From: Erythrobacter sp.
Lineage (GTDB): Bacteria > Pseudomonadota > Alphaproteobacteria > Sphingomonadales > Sphingomonadaceae
Direction: 5' to 3'
Assembly (NCBI GenBank): GCA_023653115.1
Contig: JAMNXO010000002.1
Span: forward strand, 228,814 to 292,813
Length of the DNA stretch: 64,000 nt
Shown: positions 25,313 through 35,968 of the stretch, piece by piece
Layout of the letters: every line of letters begins with the position of its first letter
Position numbering within the stretch: position 1 is the stretch's first letter
Notes under the pieces: model-generated
Told to the model about the DNA's origin: nothing
The model's database searches: none
Seen by the model: the letters and a program-made list of their open reading frames with translations, nothing else
Program-made: the position numbers and the translations under genes

Positions 25313-25343
25313 TGGCTGCCTTCTTCTATCAAGGGTCAAGAAA

Positions 25344-25372
25344 GCGGGATCCCGGTTCAAGCCCGGGAAGAC
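25344..25372 (-). repeat. palindromic repeat family 1, inverted partner of the REPIN-like pair
   Basis: This is a diverged reverse-complement copy with core TCCCGGTTCAAGCCCGGGA (25350-25368). With 25287-25312 it forms an inverted pair about 31 bp apart, the arrangement called REPIN for other REP families. Confidence 0.6.
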
Positions 25373-25455
25373 AGTAAGGTCTGAAACCGCCACACTTGCC
25401 CTTGCGTAACTCACCCAATTGCGGGCAGTAATGCTGGTGAGAGAGGGGCCTCACA

Positions 25456-26085
25456 TTGTCGCACGACCATTTACGCAAGCCCACGCTGCTATCACGCATC
25501 GTGCGCCGGATCATTCTTGCCGTATGGTATGCGCAAGGCTGGAAGGTCGTCGATCCGCTGCCCAAGCACCTCAAGAAATATGTGCTGGCGGGCGCGCCGC
25601 ACACCTCCAACTGGGATTTCGTGTTCTTTACCGGCGCGACGCACGAGGAAGGCGTGAAGCCCAACTTCATGGGCAAGCACACGCTGTTCCAGTGGCCGAT
25701 GCGCAACTTCATGCTCGATATGGGCGGCATCCCGGTTGATCGCCGCAAGAGCGCCAATGCCACCGAACAGGTCGCCGTTGAGTTCGCTGCGCGCGACGAG
25801 CTGGCCCTGGTGATTGCGTGTGAAGGCACGCGCAAGTCGGACGGGAAGTGGAAGTCGGGTTTCTACCATATCGCCCGGGCCGCAAGCGTGCCGATCGTGC
25901 CGGCTTTTGCCGATCACGGCACGAGGATCGTCAGCTTCGGCCCGCCAATGATGCCGACCGGCAATTATGGCGAGGACCTGCTGAAAATCGCCGAATGGTT
26001 CCGCTCCAAGCTGCCCGATTACGAGCGCTTCAAGGTGCTGGAGCAGCAGGCGCGCGACATCATTGCCGGAAGGAACGATGTTTGA
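25456..26085 (+). CDS. 1-acyl-sn-glycerol-3-phosphate acyltransferase-like protein
   Basis: The 209-residue protein of the PlsC-type acyltransferase superfamily has HTSNWD (H-x4-D catalytic motif) near residue 49, FMGKHTLFQWPM, GGIPVDRRKSAN (substrate-binding block) and EGTRKSDGKWKSGFYHIA (block III EGTR). It would acylate a lysophospholipid or a related acceptor at the inner membrane. The start is TTG at 25456, preceded by GAGAGGGG, and no better ATG is in frame. It overlaps the DUF1295 gene by 8 bp, suggesting a two-gene lipid-related unit. Confidence 0.82.
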   Translation: MSHDHLRKPTLLSRIVRRIILAVWYAQGWKVVDPLPKHLKKYVLAGAPHTSNWDFVFFTGATHEEGVKPNFMGKHTLFQWPMRNFMLDMGGIPVDRRKSANATEQVAVEFAARDELALVIACEGTRKSDGKWKSGFYHIARAASVPIVPAFADHGTRIVSFGPPMMPTGNYGEDLLKIAEWFRSKLPDYERFKVLEQQARDIIAGRNDV

Positions 26086-26875
26086 AGCCCTTGCCCTGAA
26101 TGCCGCGATTATCGTCGCGCTGGCGCTGATCCAGTGGGCGATCAGTGTGAAAATCAACGATGTCAGCTTCATCGATGCCTTCTGGGGCGCAGGCATGGGG
26201 CTGGTGGCGGTGATCAGCTGGCTGATGGTGCCAGGCACGCCGGGGCCGCTCGCCACGCTGATCATGGCGATGACCGCGGCCTGGGGCTTCCGGCTCGGCA
26301 TCTATCTGTTCCTGCGTTGGCGGCGTGAGGGCGAGGACCGGCGCTACCGCCGGATGCTGAAGGAGCCGCGCGAGAAGGGGCAATTTGCGCAATATGCGCT
26401 GACCCGCGTGTGGCTGATGCAGGCCGGCCTGCTGCTGATCGTCTCGAGCCCGGCGCAGGTGGGCATTCTTGCCAGCGCCGATCCGGCCCCGATCACCAAG
26501 CTTGCATGGACCGGGTTTGCGCTGTGGTGCCTTGGCGTGTTCTTCGAATGGGTGGGTGATTGGCAGCTGGCGCGGTTCCGGGCCAATCCGAAGAACAAGG
26601 GCTACGTGCTCGACACCGGGCTGTGGCGCTACACCCGCCACCCCAATTATTTCGGCGATTTCTGCGCGTGGTGGGGCATCTGGCTGACCACCGCGGCGGC
26701 CGGATGGGGCTATGCCGCGGCCACCGTGATCGGCCCGCTGTTCCTCACTTTCACGCTGACCAAGTGGTCGGGCGTCACGCTGCTGGAAAAGGGGCTGCAC
26801 CGCTCCAAGGGCAACAAATATGCGGTTTACGAGCGCAAGACCTCGGCGTTCTTCCCGCTTCCGCCCCGGGTTTAG
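26078..26875 (+). CDS. DUF1295 family membrane protein (steroid 5-alpha-reductase-like fold)
   Basis: The 265-residue membrane protein has about six to seven helices. The C-terminal core includes NKGYVLDTGLWRYTRHPNYF, GDFCAWWGIW and a final region ERKTSAFFPLPPR, all characteristic of DUF1295, which belongs to the 5-alpha-reductase/isoprenylcysteine methyltransferase fold group. The chemical reaction is not known in bacteria; a NADPH-dependent reductase is a guess from the fold. The ATG at 26078 has GGAAGGAA 5 nt upstream and overlaps the acyltransferase gene by 8 bp. Confidence 0.85.
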   Translation: MFEALALNAAIIVALALIQWAISVKINDVSFIDAFWGAGMGLVAVISWLMVPGTPGPLATLIMAMTAAWGFRLGIYLFLRWRREGEDRRYRRMLKEPREKGQFAQYALTRVWLMQAGLLLIVSSPAQVGILASADPAPITKLAWTGFALWCLGVFFEWVGDWQLARFRANPKNKGYVLDTGLWRYTRHPNYFGDFCAWWGIWLTTAAAGWGYAAATVIGPLFLTFTLTKWSGVTLLEKGLHRSKGNKYAVYERKTSAFFPLPPRV

Positions 26876-26989
26876 GCCGCCCTTTTTCGACCAACCGCCC
26901 TGTTGCGCCGCACAAAAAGCACCGCCGCACCCTTTAAGCCTGCGCCCGCTTGGCCTATGTTGCGCGCAATCAAGGAGACGCGCGGACCC

Positions 26990-27628
26990 ATGGCTCTCAA
27001 TCCCACCTTGCGCGAGCAGGAACGCGAGCGGATCGCGCGCCATGTGCTTGATCTGGTCAAGGAACGTGGATCGGAGATCCCCTGGACCATCGCCATGGCC
27101 GAAAGCGGGCTGACGCGGGCGCGGTTCGAGGCGCTGTTTGCCGATTACGACGATCTGTTCGATGCCGTGGCGCAGACCTGGCTCGCCCCGCATATGGCGG
27201 TGATGGAGGAGGTGCTGGCCAGCAACCTGCCACCGCAGCGCAAGTTCTACGAATTCTTCCGCCGTCGCTTCATCATCTCGCAAGGCCGTTTCCGCGAGGA
27301 TCCGGAGCATTTCACCATCCTGTGCGAAATGGGCGCGGCCAATTTCGAGCGGGTGCGCTCCTATGTCGATCTGGCCGATCACTATCTGTGCGAGCTGATC
27401 GCCGAAGCGCAGGCCGAGGGCTTCTTTGCCGGGCTGGAGATTGACGATGCGCTGTCGCTGATCAACCAGATGGTCACGGTTTACACCATGCCCGATGCGC
27501 TGATCTATCTCGGTGACAAGCTGACCGAGGCGAAGCTGGCGCGGATTGTCGACACGATGTTCATCGGGTTGTCGGGCGAGGCCGGGGCGGATGCTTCGGG
27601 GGTGAACACGCTGAAGGTTGCGTCCTAG
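26990..27628 (+). CDS. TetR/AcrR family transcriptional regulator
   Basis: The 212-residue protein has an N-terminal helix-turn-helix region (residues about 10-60: IARHVLDLVKERGSEI, TIAMAESGLTRARFEALFAD, YDDLFDAVAQTW) with the TetR pattern, followed by an all-helical ligand-binding part. It may control the adjacent lipid genes, but no operator was identified. AAGGAG precedes the ATG at 26990 by about 12 nt. It ends 3 bp from the convergent SnoaL-like gene. Confidence 0.8.
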   Translation: MALNPTLREQERERIARHVLDLVKERGSEIPWTIAMAESGLTRARFEALFADYDDLFDAVAQTWLAPHMAVMEEVLASNLPPQRKFYEFFRRRFIISQGRFREDPEHFTILCEMGAANFERVRSYVDLADHYLCELIAEAQAEGFFAGLEIDDALSLINQMVTVYTMPDALIYLGDKLTEAKLARIVDTMFIGLSGEAGADASGVNTLKVAS

Positions 27629-27631
27629 CGG

Positions 27632-28141
27632 CTAACCCTCACCCCACCAGGGCGCTGACGGATCCTCGTCCCCGCGCGCACCGCGTCGCTGCAATCCGTC
27701 AAACAGCCCGCCGCTCGTCTGCATCGTAGAGGGCGCGGTGCGGTTCCAGTCCATCACATAGAGCCGCTCGGCAATCCGCCAGCGCCCTTCCAGCTTCACC
27801 AGAGTGTCGAGATAGCGACCGCCGACAACCAGCTCGATCTCGCCCTCGGGGGTCGGGATGAGGTGGAGCGCAACGCAGTTGGTCTCGGCCTTGGCGCTGT
27901 CCCCGGCGAGCCGCATCACGGTGTTGGTGATGTTGTGCTGGGTCAGCCGCATGGTGCCGAGGCCCGCCATCAGCCCGGCAATGGTCTCGCCAATCGGGGC
28001 CGCGCCGCTGCCGTAATCGAGGTGCGCGTCGGGCGTGAAGACGGCGGCAAGCTGCTCGGCATCACAGCGGTCGATCCCGCGGCAATAGAGCGCAAGCGTT
28101 TCGGCGATGGCGAGCCGGTCGGCGACTTCGGTGATGTCCAT
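27632..28141 (-). CDS. SnoaL-like/NTF2-fold protein
   Basis: The 169-residue protein begins MDITEVADRLAIAETLALYC. Its next segment, RGIDRCDAEQLAAVFTPDAH, has the helix pattern of SnoaL_4-type nuclear-transport-factor-2-like proteins, and a cone of beta strands (VVGGRYLDTLVKLEGRWRIA) follows. Members are small dehydratases, isomerases or hydroxylases of polyketide and steroid-like substrates; nothing fixes the substrate. The ATG at 28141 starts the conserved helix. It is the last gene of the gyrB operon-like series on the minus strand. Confidence 0.75.
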   Translation of the reverse strand: MDITEVADRLAIAETLALYCRGIDRCDAEQLAAVFTPDAHLDYGSGAAPIGETIAGLMAGLGTMRLTQHNITNTVMRLAGDSAKAETNCVALHLIPTPEGEIELVVGGRYLDTLVKLEGRWRIAERLYVMDWNRTAPSTMQTSGGLFDGLQRRGARGDEDPSAPWWGEG

Positions 28142-28190
28142 GCAGGGCAGAGTATCGCGAGGCGCCGCGCGCCCCAACTGGCAGAAGTTC

Positions 28191-28967
28191 CTAGTCCCGG
28201 CGGAACTGCAGCACATTGGCGGGCGGCTTGGGGCGCGGCGGCTTCAACCGCTTTTCGGCAAGCGCGAACTTGAGCGCGCCGCCCACCATCACCGCTGAAA
28301 CCAGCAGGATTGCCGCCGCCCACAGCCAGTGCGGCAGGCCGGTCACCGAGGCGATCTGGCAGGTGTCTGACAGCACGGCCTGCCCTTCGATCACGGCTTC
28401 GCGGGTGAACAGATATTGGAAATCGCGCAGCATGCTCATCGCGGCCAGAATGCCGAGGAATTGCAGGGCGAAGCGGGTGAAGGCGGGCTTGGCGCGCCAT
28501 GCGATCAGCGCGAGGCAGGCGCCGACCAGCGGCAACACCGCAAAGCCGATGGGCGAGCGCACCCAGATGATCACGCTGACAAGGATGGCGGCCGCCATCA
28601 GCCACAAGGCCGGTCGCCACAGTCTGGGGTTGGCGCTCGCAAGGATCAGCGCCGCGCCCACCACACAGGGCGCGAGCGGCCCGCCCGCCGCGATTGCTGC
28701 CTGCACCCACGGCGGGCTATCTGCGGCAAGGCGGCTTTCAGCCACCCCCGATCCGCTGGCGAAGATCATCAGCTGGCGGAATTCCTGCCCGGTCGCCATC
28801 GCGGTGAGCCCGTGGCCCATCTCGTGGAACCAGGTGGTGAGGATCACGAAGGGATAGATCAGGTAATTGCCCAAGGGCAGCGCGGGCAGCATCACCACCA
28901 CCAGTCCCGCCAGCAGCAGCCGACCGGCCTGTTCGGCCTGACTGCCGGGCCGGGTGAGCGATTGCAT
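28191..28967 (-). CDS. M50B-like membrane metalloprotease
   Basis: The 258-residue membrane protein has the zinc motif HEMGH in a hydrophobic context (ILTTWFHEMGHGLTAM, about residues 43-58) and then about five further helices. This matches the peptidase M50B-like family. Members may cleave membrane proteins, though some are uncharacterised. It lies 6 bp downstream of the AI-2E-type transporter gene and upstream of the SnoaL-like gene on the same strand. Confidence 0.72.
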   Translation of the reverse strand: MQSLTRPGSQAEQAGRLLLAGLVVVMLPALPLGNYLIYPFVILTTWFHEMGHGLTAMATGQEFRQLMIFASGSGVAESRLAADSPPWVQAAIAAGGPLAPCVVGAALILASANPRLWRPALWLMAAAILVSVIIWVRSPIGFAVLPLVGACLALIAWRAKPAFTRFALQFLGILAAMSMLRDFQYLFTREAVIEGQAVLSDTCQIASVTGLPHWLWAAAILLVSAVMVGGALKFALAEKRLKPPRPKPPANVLQFRRD

Positions 28968-28973
28968 CGCTGG

Positions 28974-30119
28974 TCAGTCCGCGGCGGGATTGGGCGCGCG
29001 GCCCGAGGCGTCAACGATGATCGGGTCGATCTCTTCCTCTTCCGCCGCGCGCGCATCCTCGTCGCGATATTCGCGCAGGATCGACCAGCTGGCGAGGAAC
29101 AGGCCGGCCACCAGCGGGCCGAGCACGATGCCCGAAAAGCCGAGGAAGCTGATCCCGCCCAGCGTGGTCACCAGAATGATCCAGTCGGGAATGCCGGTGT
29201 CACGGCCGACAAGGATCGGGCGCAGCACATTGTCGGCCGAGGAAATCACGAAGAAGCCCACCGCCAGCACGAACACGCCCTGCCACACCTCGCCCGCGAC
29301 CAGCAGCCACAGGCCCACCGGGATATAGACCGCCCCTGCGCCGATCACCGGCACCAGCGCGAACACCGTCATCAGCACGCCGAAAAACAGCGCGGATTCG
29401 AGCCCGACGATCAGGAACGTGATTCCGCCCAACACGCCCTGCACCACGCCGACCACGCCCGAACCCTTGATCGTCGCGCGCACGATGCCGAGGAAACGTT
29501 CGGCCAGCCGCTCGGAAATCGAGCGTTCCACCGGGATCGTCCGCAGCACAGTGCGTCCGATCCGCTCGCCATCGCGCAGCAGGAAGAACATCACATAGAG
29601 CCCGACGCTGAAAGACAGCAGGAACCCCAGCGCACCGCTGCCGATCGAAACGGCCTGACTGGCAATCATCCCGGCGCTCTGCGCGAGCATGCCTTCGAGC
29701 TTTTTCTGCACATTGGCCATGTCGGCCCAGCCCGAACGATCGATTGCCTCCTGCGCCATCTGCGGGAGCATGGCGTAGACCCGGTCAAACGAGGTCGTGA
29801 GATCGAGCGGCTGCTGCTCGAGGGTGGCTACAAGGTTCAGCGCCTCCTGCACCACCAGCGTCGCCAGCCACAGCGCGGGCACCAGCACGGCAAAGAAGAT
29901 TACCAGCAGCGAGGCGCTGGCTGCGGCGTTGCGCCGCCCGCCCATCTTTCGCAGCATCCAGCGATAGAGCGGCTGGAACATGATCGCCGCCAGCGCAGCC
30001 CACAGCAGCGGCTGGGCAAAGGGCCACATGACCACCGCCATCAGCAGGCTGACCACAGCCAGGATCAGCAGGAAGCTGGCGTGCTGCAATTCATCCGTGC
30101 GGTGCGGCTGCGTGGACAT
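28974..30119 (-). CDS. AI-2E family transporter
   Basis: The 381-residue membrane protein has N-terminal helices (HASFLLILAVVSLLMAVVMW), a long amphipathic soluble region (about 90-150), and a C-terminal helical block. Motifs include FALVPVIGAGAVYIPVGLWL and ILVTTLGGISFLGFSGIVLG with PLVAGLF, characteristic of the AI-2E/PerM family. Members export various small molecules or sodium; autoinducer transport is not implied. It follows gyrB after 11 bp on the same strand. Confidence 0.85.
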   Translation of the reverse strand: MSTQPHRTDELQHASFLLILAVVSLLMAVVMWPFAQPLLWAALAAIMFQPLYRWMLRKMGGRRNAAASASLLVIFFAVLVPALWLATLVVQEALNLVATLEQQPLDLTTSFDRVYAMLPQMAQEAIDRSGWADMANVQKKLEGMLAQSAGMIASQAVSIGSGALGFLLSFSVGLYVMFFLLRDGERIGRTVLRTIPVERSISERLAERFLGIVRATIKGSGVVGVVQGVLGGITFLIVGLESALFFGVLMTVFALVPVIGAGAVYIPVGLWLLVAGEVWQGVFVLAVGFFVISSADNVLRPILVGRDTGIPDWIILVTTLGGISFLGFSGIVLGPLVAGLFLASWSILREYRDEDARAAEEEEIDPIIVDASGRAPNPAAD

Positions 30120-30130
30120 GCGGTCAGGCC

Positions 30131-32668
<2,538 letters not shown>

Positions 32669-32758
32669 TCATATAGGCGCTGGAGACAGGAAACCCAACT
32701 GCGGGAGGCCCGCGAGCGGCGCTTTTCCACGGGTGACGAGGGCGGTTCGTCGAGCGGT

Positions 32759-33502
32759 TCAGAATGCCGGGCGGAAATGCACCGTGCCGCGCCACATCGT
32801 GGCATCGAACAGGGGCATCATCCCGGCTTGAGTGCCGAAATCGAATTGCGTGGCGTGGCACATCGCGGCGGTTTTGGCGGCGGCGAGATCTGCGGGCGTG
32901 TAGGCAATGGTTTCGGTCAGCAGCGCCGGATCGGTGGTGGCCCAGTCCGCCATGTCCTGCACCGGCGGCAGGCTCCCGTTCGGGATGCCGACATAGAGCA
33001 GCTTCGGCCGATCATCGGCGGGCTTGGCTTGCACGATTTGCGTGGTGATGGCGCTCACCAGCCGATGGTCGGCATGGCCGTAGCCCCCGTCCGGCCCCTA
33101 GGTCAGCACCAGATCTGCGCCCGTAACGTGACCGGCCAGCGCCTTTGCCAGCGAGCCGTCGCGCACGTGCCCGGCCAGCTTTCCGTCGCCGAATTCGAGA
33201 TTGACCACTGCGGCCCCTCCTAGTTCACGCCCGGCGCACCGCGCTTCGACCTTGCGCGTCTTGGCGAGAATCTCGCCTGTGGGCAGGCCCGAGACGCCCG
33301 GCCCGGCATCGCCCGGCGTTGCATGGACGATTGTCACGCTGTGCCCTTCGCGCACCAAAGCAGCGATGGCGGGGGCCATGAACAGCTCGTCGTCAGGGTG
33401 GGCGACCGCGACCACCACCGTCATGGGCTTGACCGGCTCCTGCGCCTGCGCGGTGCCCAGCACCAGCGCGGAAAGTGCGATTGCGGCTGCGGTGCGGATC
33501 AT
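32759..33502 (-). pseudogene. PIG-L/LmbE-family deacetylase disrupted by an amber codon
   Basis: A secreted PIG-L deacetylase (signal peptide ALSALVLGTAQA-QE) is readable as one frame of about 247 codons. One in-frame TAG (33100-33098) falls between DLVLT and GPDGGYGHADHR. In relatives the position is usually an aromatic residue (TWGPDGGYGH), so TGG to TAG is the simplest change. The first zinc motif AHPDDE is in the upstream piece and the second histidine motif GHADHR is in the downstream piece, so the truncated 134-residue product should be inactive. Alternatives are a sequencing error or amber readthrough. It is divergent from the downstream acyl-CoA synthetase. Confidence 0.8.
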
Positions 33503-33595
33503 GCTGGTCTCTCCCTTGCGGCGGTTCCTGCCACTTGTGCGCGCGGGTTTGCAAACCCTTTGCGCTGCGCCCCGCCCCGATTATGCATAGCCGCC

Positions 33596-35149
33596 ATGAG
33601 CAACGACATGATGATGAGCCGCCTCGCCGAACCCTTCGGCAGCTTCCCCGAAATCCTGATGGAATGGTCGCGGATCAAGGGCGATGATCTCGCCCTGGTG
33701 GACGAGAAGCGCGAGGTTTACTGGGCCGAACTGGTCGGGCTGGTCGAACGGCTGGCGGCGCGGCTGGTGGAGACCGGTCTCCAGCGCGGGCAATCGGTGG
33801 CGATCCTTGGCACGTCGAGCGTCGAATATGCCCTCGTGTTTCTGGCGGCGGTGCGGGCAGGGGGCGTGGCGGCCCCGCTTACCACCAGCGCGAGCCCCGA
33901 ACAGCTGGAAGGCATGGCCAAGGATTCGGGCGCGATCCACCTGTTCATCGATGCGGCCAAGGCAGCGGAGCTGGGGCAGGACTTCATGGCTGACCTGATC
34001 CGCGTGCCGCTGGAGAGCATCGACCAGTGGATGGCGCCTCCCGGCAGCCGCGCTCCGGCCTTCGCGCCGGAACCCAAAGACCCGTTCAACATCATCTATT
34101 CCAGCGGCACGACCGGCATCCCCAAGGGCATCGTCCATTCGCACCAGATGCGCTGGCGGCAGTTTGCTTCGACCGCTCTTTCTTACCTAGGTGCCGGACT
34201 GGAAGTCCGTTCGCTCGCCTCGACGCCGCTCTATTCCAACACTACGATGGTCGCCTTTCTTCCGGTGCTGCTGGCGGGCGGCTGCGTGCGGGTGATGGGC
34301 AAGTTCGATTGCGCCAAGTGGCTTGGCCATGCCCAGGCTGACCGCACCAGCATCACCATGCTGGTGCCGGTGCAATATCAACGGCTGATGGATTTCGAGC
34401 ACTTCGATGACTTCGATCTGACCAGCCTCAAGCTCAAATATTGCACCTCCGCGCCGTTCTCGGCGGAACTCAAACGCGAAGTGCTGGCGCGGATGCCGGG
34501 CGGGCTGATCGAGATCTATTCGATGACCGAGGGCGGCGTGGTGTGCCTGCTCGCCTGCCACGAATTCCCCGACAAGCTCCACACGGTCGGCCGCCCCGCG
34601 CCCGGCAGCGAGCTGAAGGTGGTGGACGATGACGACCGCGAAGTGCCGCCCGGCACCCCCGGCAACATGATCGGCCGCAGCCTCACCATGATGAGCGGCT
34701 ACAAGAACCGCCCCGACAAGACCGCCGAAGCCCAGTGGATCGACCCGGCGACCGGCGAGGCATGGATGCGGATGGGCGATATCGGGCGGGTGGACACGGA
34801 AGGCTTTGTTGAACTGGTCGGCCGCGCCAAGGACATGATCATCTCCGGCGGGTTCAACATCTATCCCAGCGATCTCGAGGCAGAATTGCTCAAGGAAGCG
34901 GGCGTGGCCGAGGCCGCGGTGGTTGGCCTGCCTTCACGAAAGTGGGGCGAAAGCCCGGTCGGCTTTGTGGTGCTGAAGGATGGCGCGGGTGATCCGCCTG
35001 CAATCATGGCCGCCGTCAACGACCGGCTCGGCAAGACCCAGCGCCTCGCCGCGCTTCACACGATTGCGGAGATGCCCCGCAGCCACATCGGCAAGCTGCT
35101 CAAGAGCGATCTGCGCGAGGAAGCTGCGCGGCTGGGTGGCGTGGAATAA
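33596..35149 (+). CDS. AMP-dependent acyl-CoA synthetase/ligase
   Basis: The 517-residue adenylate-forming enzyme shows FNIIYSSGTTGIPKGIVHSH (about 164-183), IEIYSMTEGGVVCLL, WMRMGDIGRVDTEGFVELVG and RAKDMIISGGFNIYPSDLEA. It ends with the catalytic lysine region RSHIGKLLKSDLR. It converts an unknown carboxylate to its CoA ester. The ATG at 33596 lies at the conserved N-terminal start; the frame is open further upstream but runs into the divergent pseudogene. A stem-loop follows at 35158-35193. It is not closely similar to the acyl-CoA synthetase at 14081-15796. Confidence 0.88.
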   Translation: MSNDMMMSRLAEPFGSFPEILMEWSRIKGDDLALVDEKREVYWAELVGLVERLAARLVETGLQRGQSVAILGTSSVEYALVFLAAVRAGGVAAPLTTSASPEQLEGMAKDSGAIHLFIDAAKAAELGQDFMADLIRVPLESIDQWMAPPGSRAPAFAPEPKDPFNIIYSSGTTGIPKGIVHSHQMRWRQFASTALSYLGAGLEVRSLASTPLYSNTTMVAFLPVLLAGGCVRVMGKFDCAKWLGHAQADRTSITMLVPVQYQRLMDFEHFDDFDLTSLKLKYCTSAPFSAELKREVLARMPGGLIEIYSMTEGGVVCLLACHEFPDKLHTVGRPAPGSELKVVDDDDREVPPGTPGNMIGRSLTMMSGYKNRPDKTAEAQWIDPATGEAWMRMGDIGRVDTEGFVELVGRAKDMIISGGFNIYPSDLEAELLKEAGVAEAAVVGLPSRKWGESPVGFVVLKDGAGDPPAIMAAVNDRLGKTQRLAALHTIAEMPRSHIGKLLKSDLREEAARLGGVE

Positions 35150-35157
35150 GCAAACGA

Positions 35158-35193
35158 CCCGGCTGCCGCCCCTATCAAGGGGTGACAACCGGG
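35158..35193 (+). terminator. nested stem-loop after the acyl-CoA synthetase gene
   Basis: CCCGG (35158-35162) pairs with CCGGG (35189-35193), and inside it CCCCT (35169-35173) pairs with AGGGG (35178-35182). It lies 9 bp after the stop. No T-run follows, so it may be a weak or rho-assisted terminator. Confidence 0.35.
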
Positions 35194-35259
35194 CCGTAAG
35201 GCGAAGCGCGCGAGGGTTGGGGGGAACGCGCGCTCCGGCAGGCTGTGGCTGCGATCGGA

Positions 35260-35311
35260 CGATCACCCGAGGCGGAGGCCTCAAACGATCACCCGAGGCG
35301 GAGGCCTCAAA
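35260..35311. repeat. perfect 26-bp tandem duplication
   Basis: Two identical 26-bp units, 35260-35285 and 35286-35311, each contain CCGAGGCGGAGGCCTC. The second unit supplies the stop codon of the minus-strand microprotein. Confidence 0.85.
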
Positions 35312-35390
35312 CGATAAACGTGTTGAACGCGGTGCCGCTGATGGCGACGGCAAGCAGGAAGGCGATCGCCTTTTCGTGGATCATTTGCAT
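35307..35390 (-). CDS. 27-residue hydrophobic microprotein (candidate)
   Basis: A short frame reads MQMIHEKAIAFLLAVAISG then TAFNTFIV and ends in TGA. It has a basic start and one membrane-length hydrophobic stretch, and AGGGAAA stands upstream of the ATG. An internal ATG at 35384 would give 25 residues. I do not recognise a named family. Its stop codon lies in a tandem duplication. It sits between a plus-strand acyl-CoA synthetase and about 580 bp without a convincing gene, and could be the only product of this stretch. Confidence 0.4.
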   Translation of the reverse strand: MQMIHEKAIAFLLAVAISGTAFNTFIV

Positions 35391-35590
35391 GGTGGGTTTC
35401 CCTGTTCTGTTGTGGTTCGGGGGCCCGGTGCAGCAAGGGAGAGGGGGGAGAGGTCTCGCCGCCCGGGCTTGCGCATCATATGGGACGGCTCGCGTAAGTT
35501 TCAAACGCTGAGGCGCACGAAAATATTTCACGACCCCAAGCGGAAATTGCAAGTTCCGGGGTGGATCGGCGCAACGCGGAAGCCCGCTGG

Positions 35591-35635
35591 AGACGCGGCC
35601 ACCAATGATAGGGGGGGGAGTTGATGGCCGCGTCT
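35591..35635. repeat. 11-bp perfect inverted repeat with a G8 loop
   Basis: AGACGCGGCCA (35591-35601) and TGGCCGCGTCT (35625-35635) flank a 23-nt loop that includes eight consecutive G residues (35611-35618). The structure is far from any annotated stop codon. Confidence 0.7.
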
Positions 35636-35917
35636 CGCGTGCTGCTTGCCCGGCCGTTGTAGCAGGGCGCCCGGCGGGTTCAGGACGGCCAAAGGGGGGC
35701 GGCCGTCTGTACCGGGTTTGGCAGGCGGGCAGAAGAGCCGTGTTCGGCTTGGCTCTGCCGGGCAACGGCCCCGCATGGGGGATGCCGGGATGGAGAGAGA
35801 GGGGCCCGGCCGCGCGTCGCGCGGCGGCTATCTGGTGTTCGACGCTTTCGAATTCAAATGCGAAAATTCCAAGGTTAGTTGCATGAAATGCAACCAATTA
35901 GCGCGCGTCAAACGCAA

Positions 35918-35945
35918 GCGGCCGCCGGATTGCTCCGACGGCCGC
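35918..35945 (-). terminator. hairpin terminator after urcA
   Basis: GCGGCCGCCGGA (35918-35929) pairs with TCCGACGGCCGC (35934-35945) with one mismatch and a 4-nt loop. It lies 24 bp past the urcA-family stop on the minus strand and is followed there by TTGCGTTTG. On the plus strand TGTGTTTT follows, so it could work both ways. Confidence 0.6.
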
Positions 35946-35968
35946 CTGTGTTTTCAGAGGCTTGTCGC

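Larger units (their letters stand above)
35391..35968. other. 578-bp region without a convincing gene
   Basis: Several overlapping reading frames exist on both strands, but they have no recognisable motifs and read as composition artefacts. The stretch contains a perfect 11-bp inverted repeat around a run of eight G (35591-35635), a purine-rich tract (35440-35460) and a terminator-like hairpin for urcA (35918-35945). It may hold the promoter of the microprotein gene and possibly an untranslated RNA. Confidence 0.5.
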
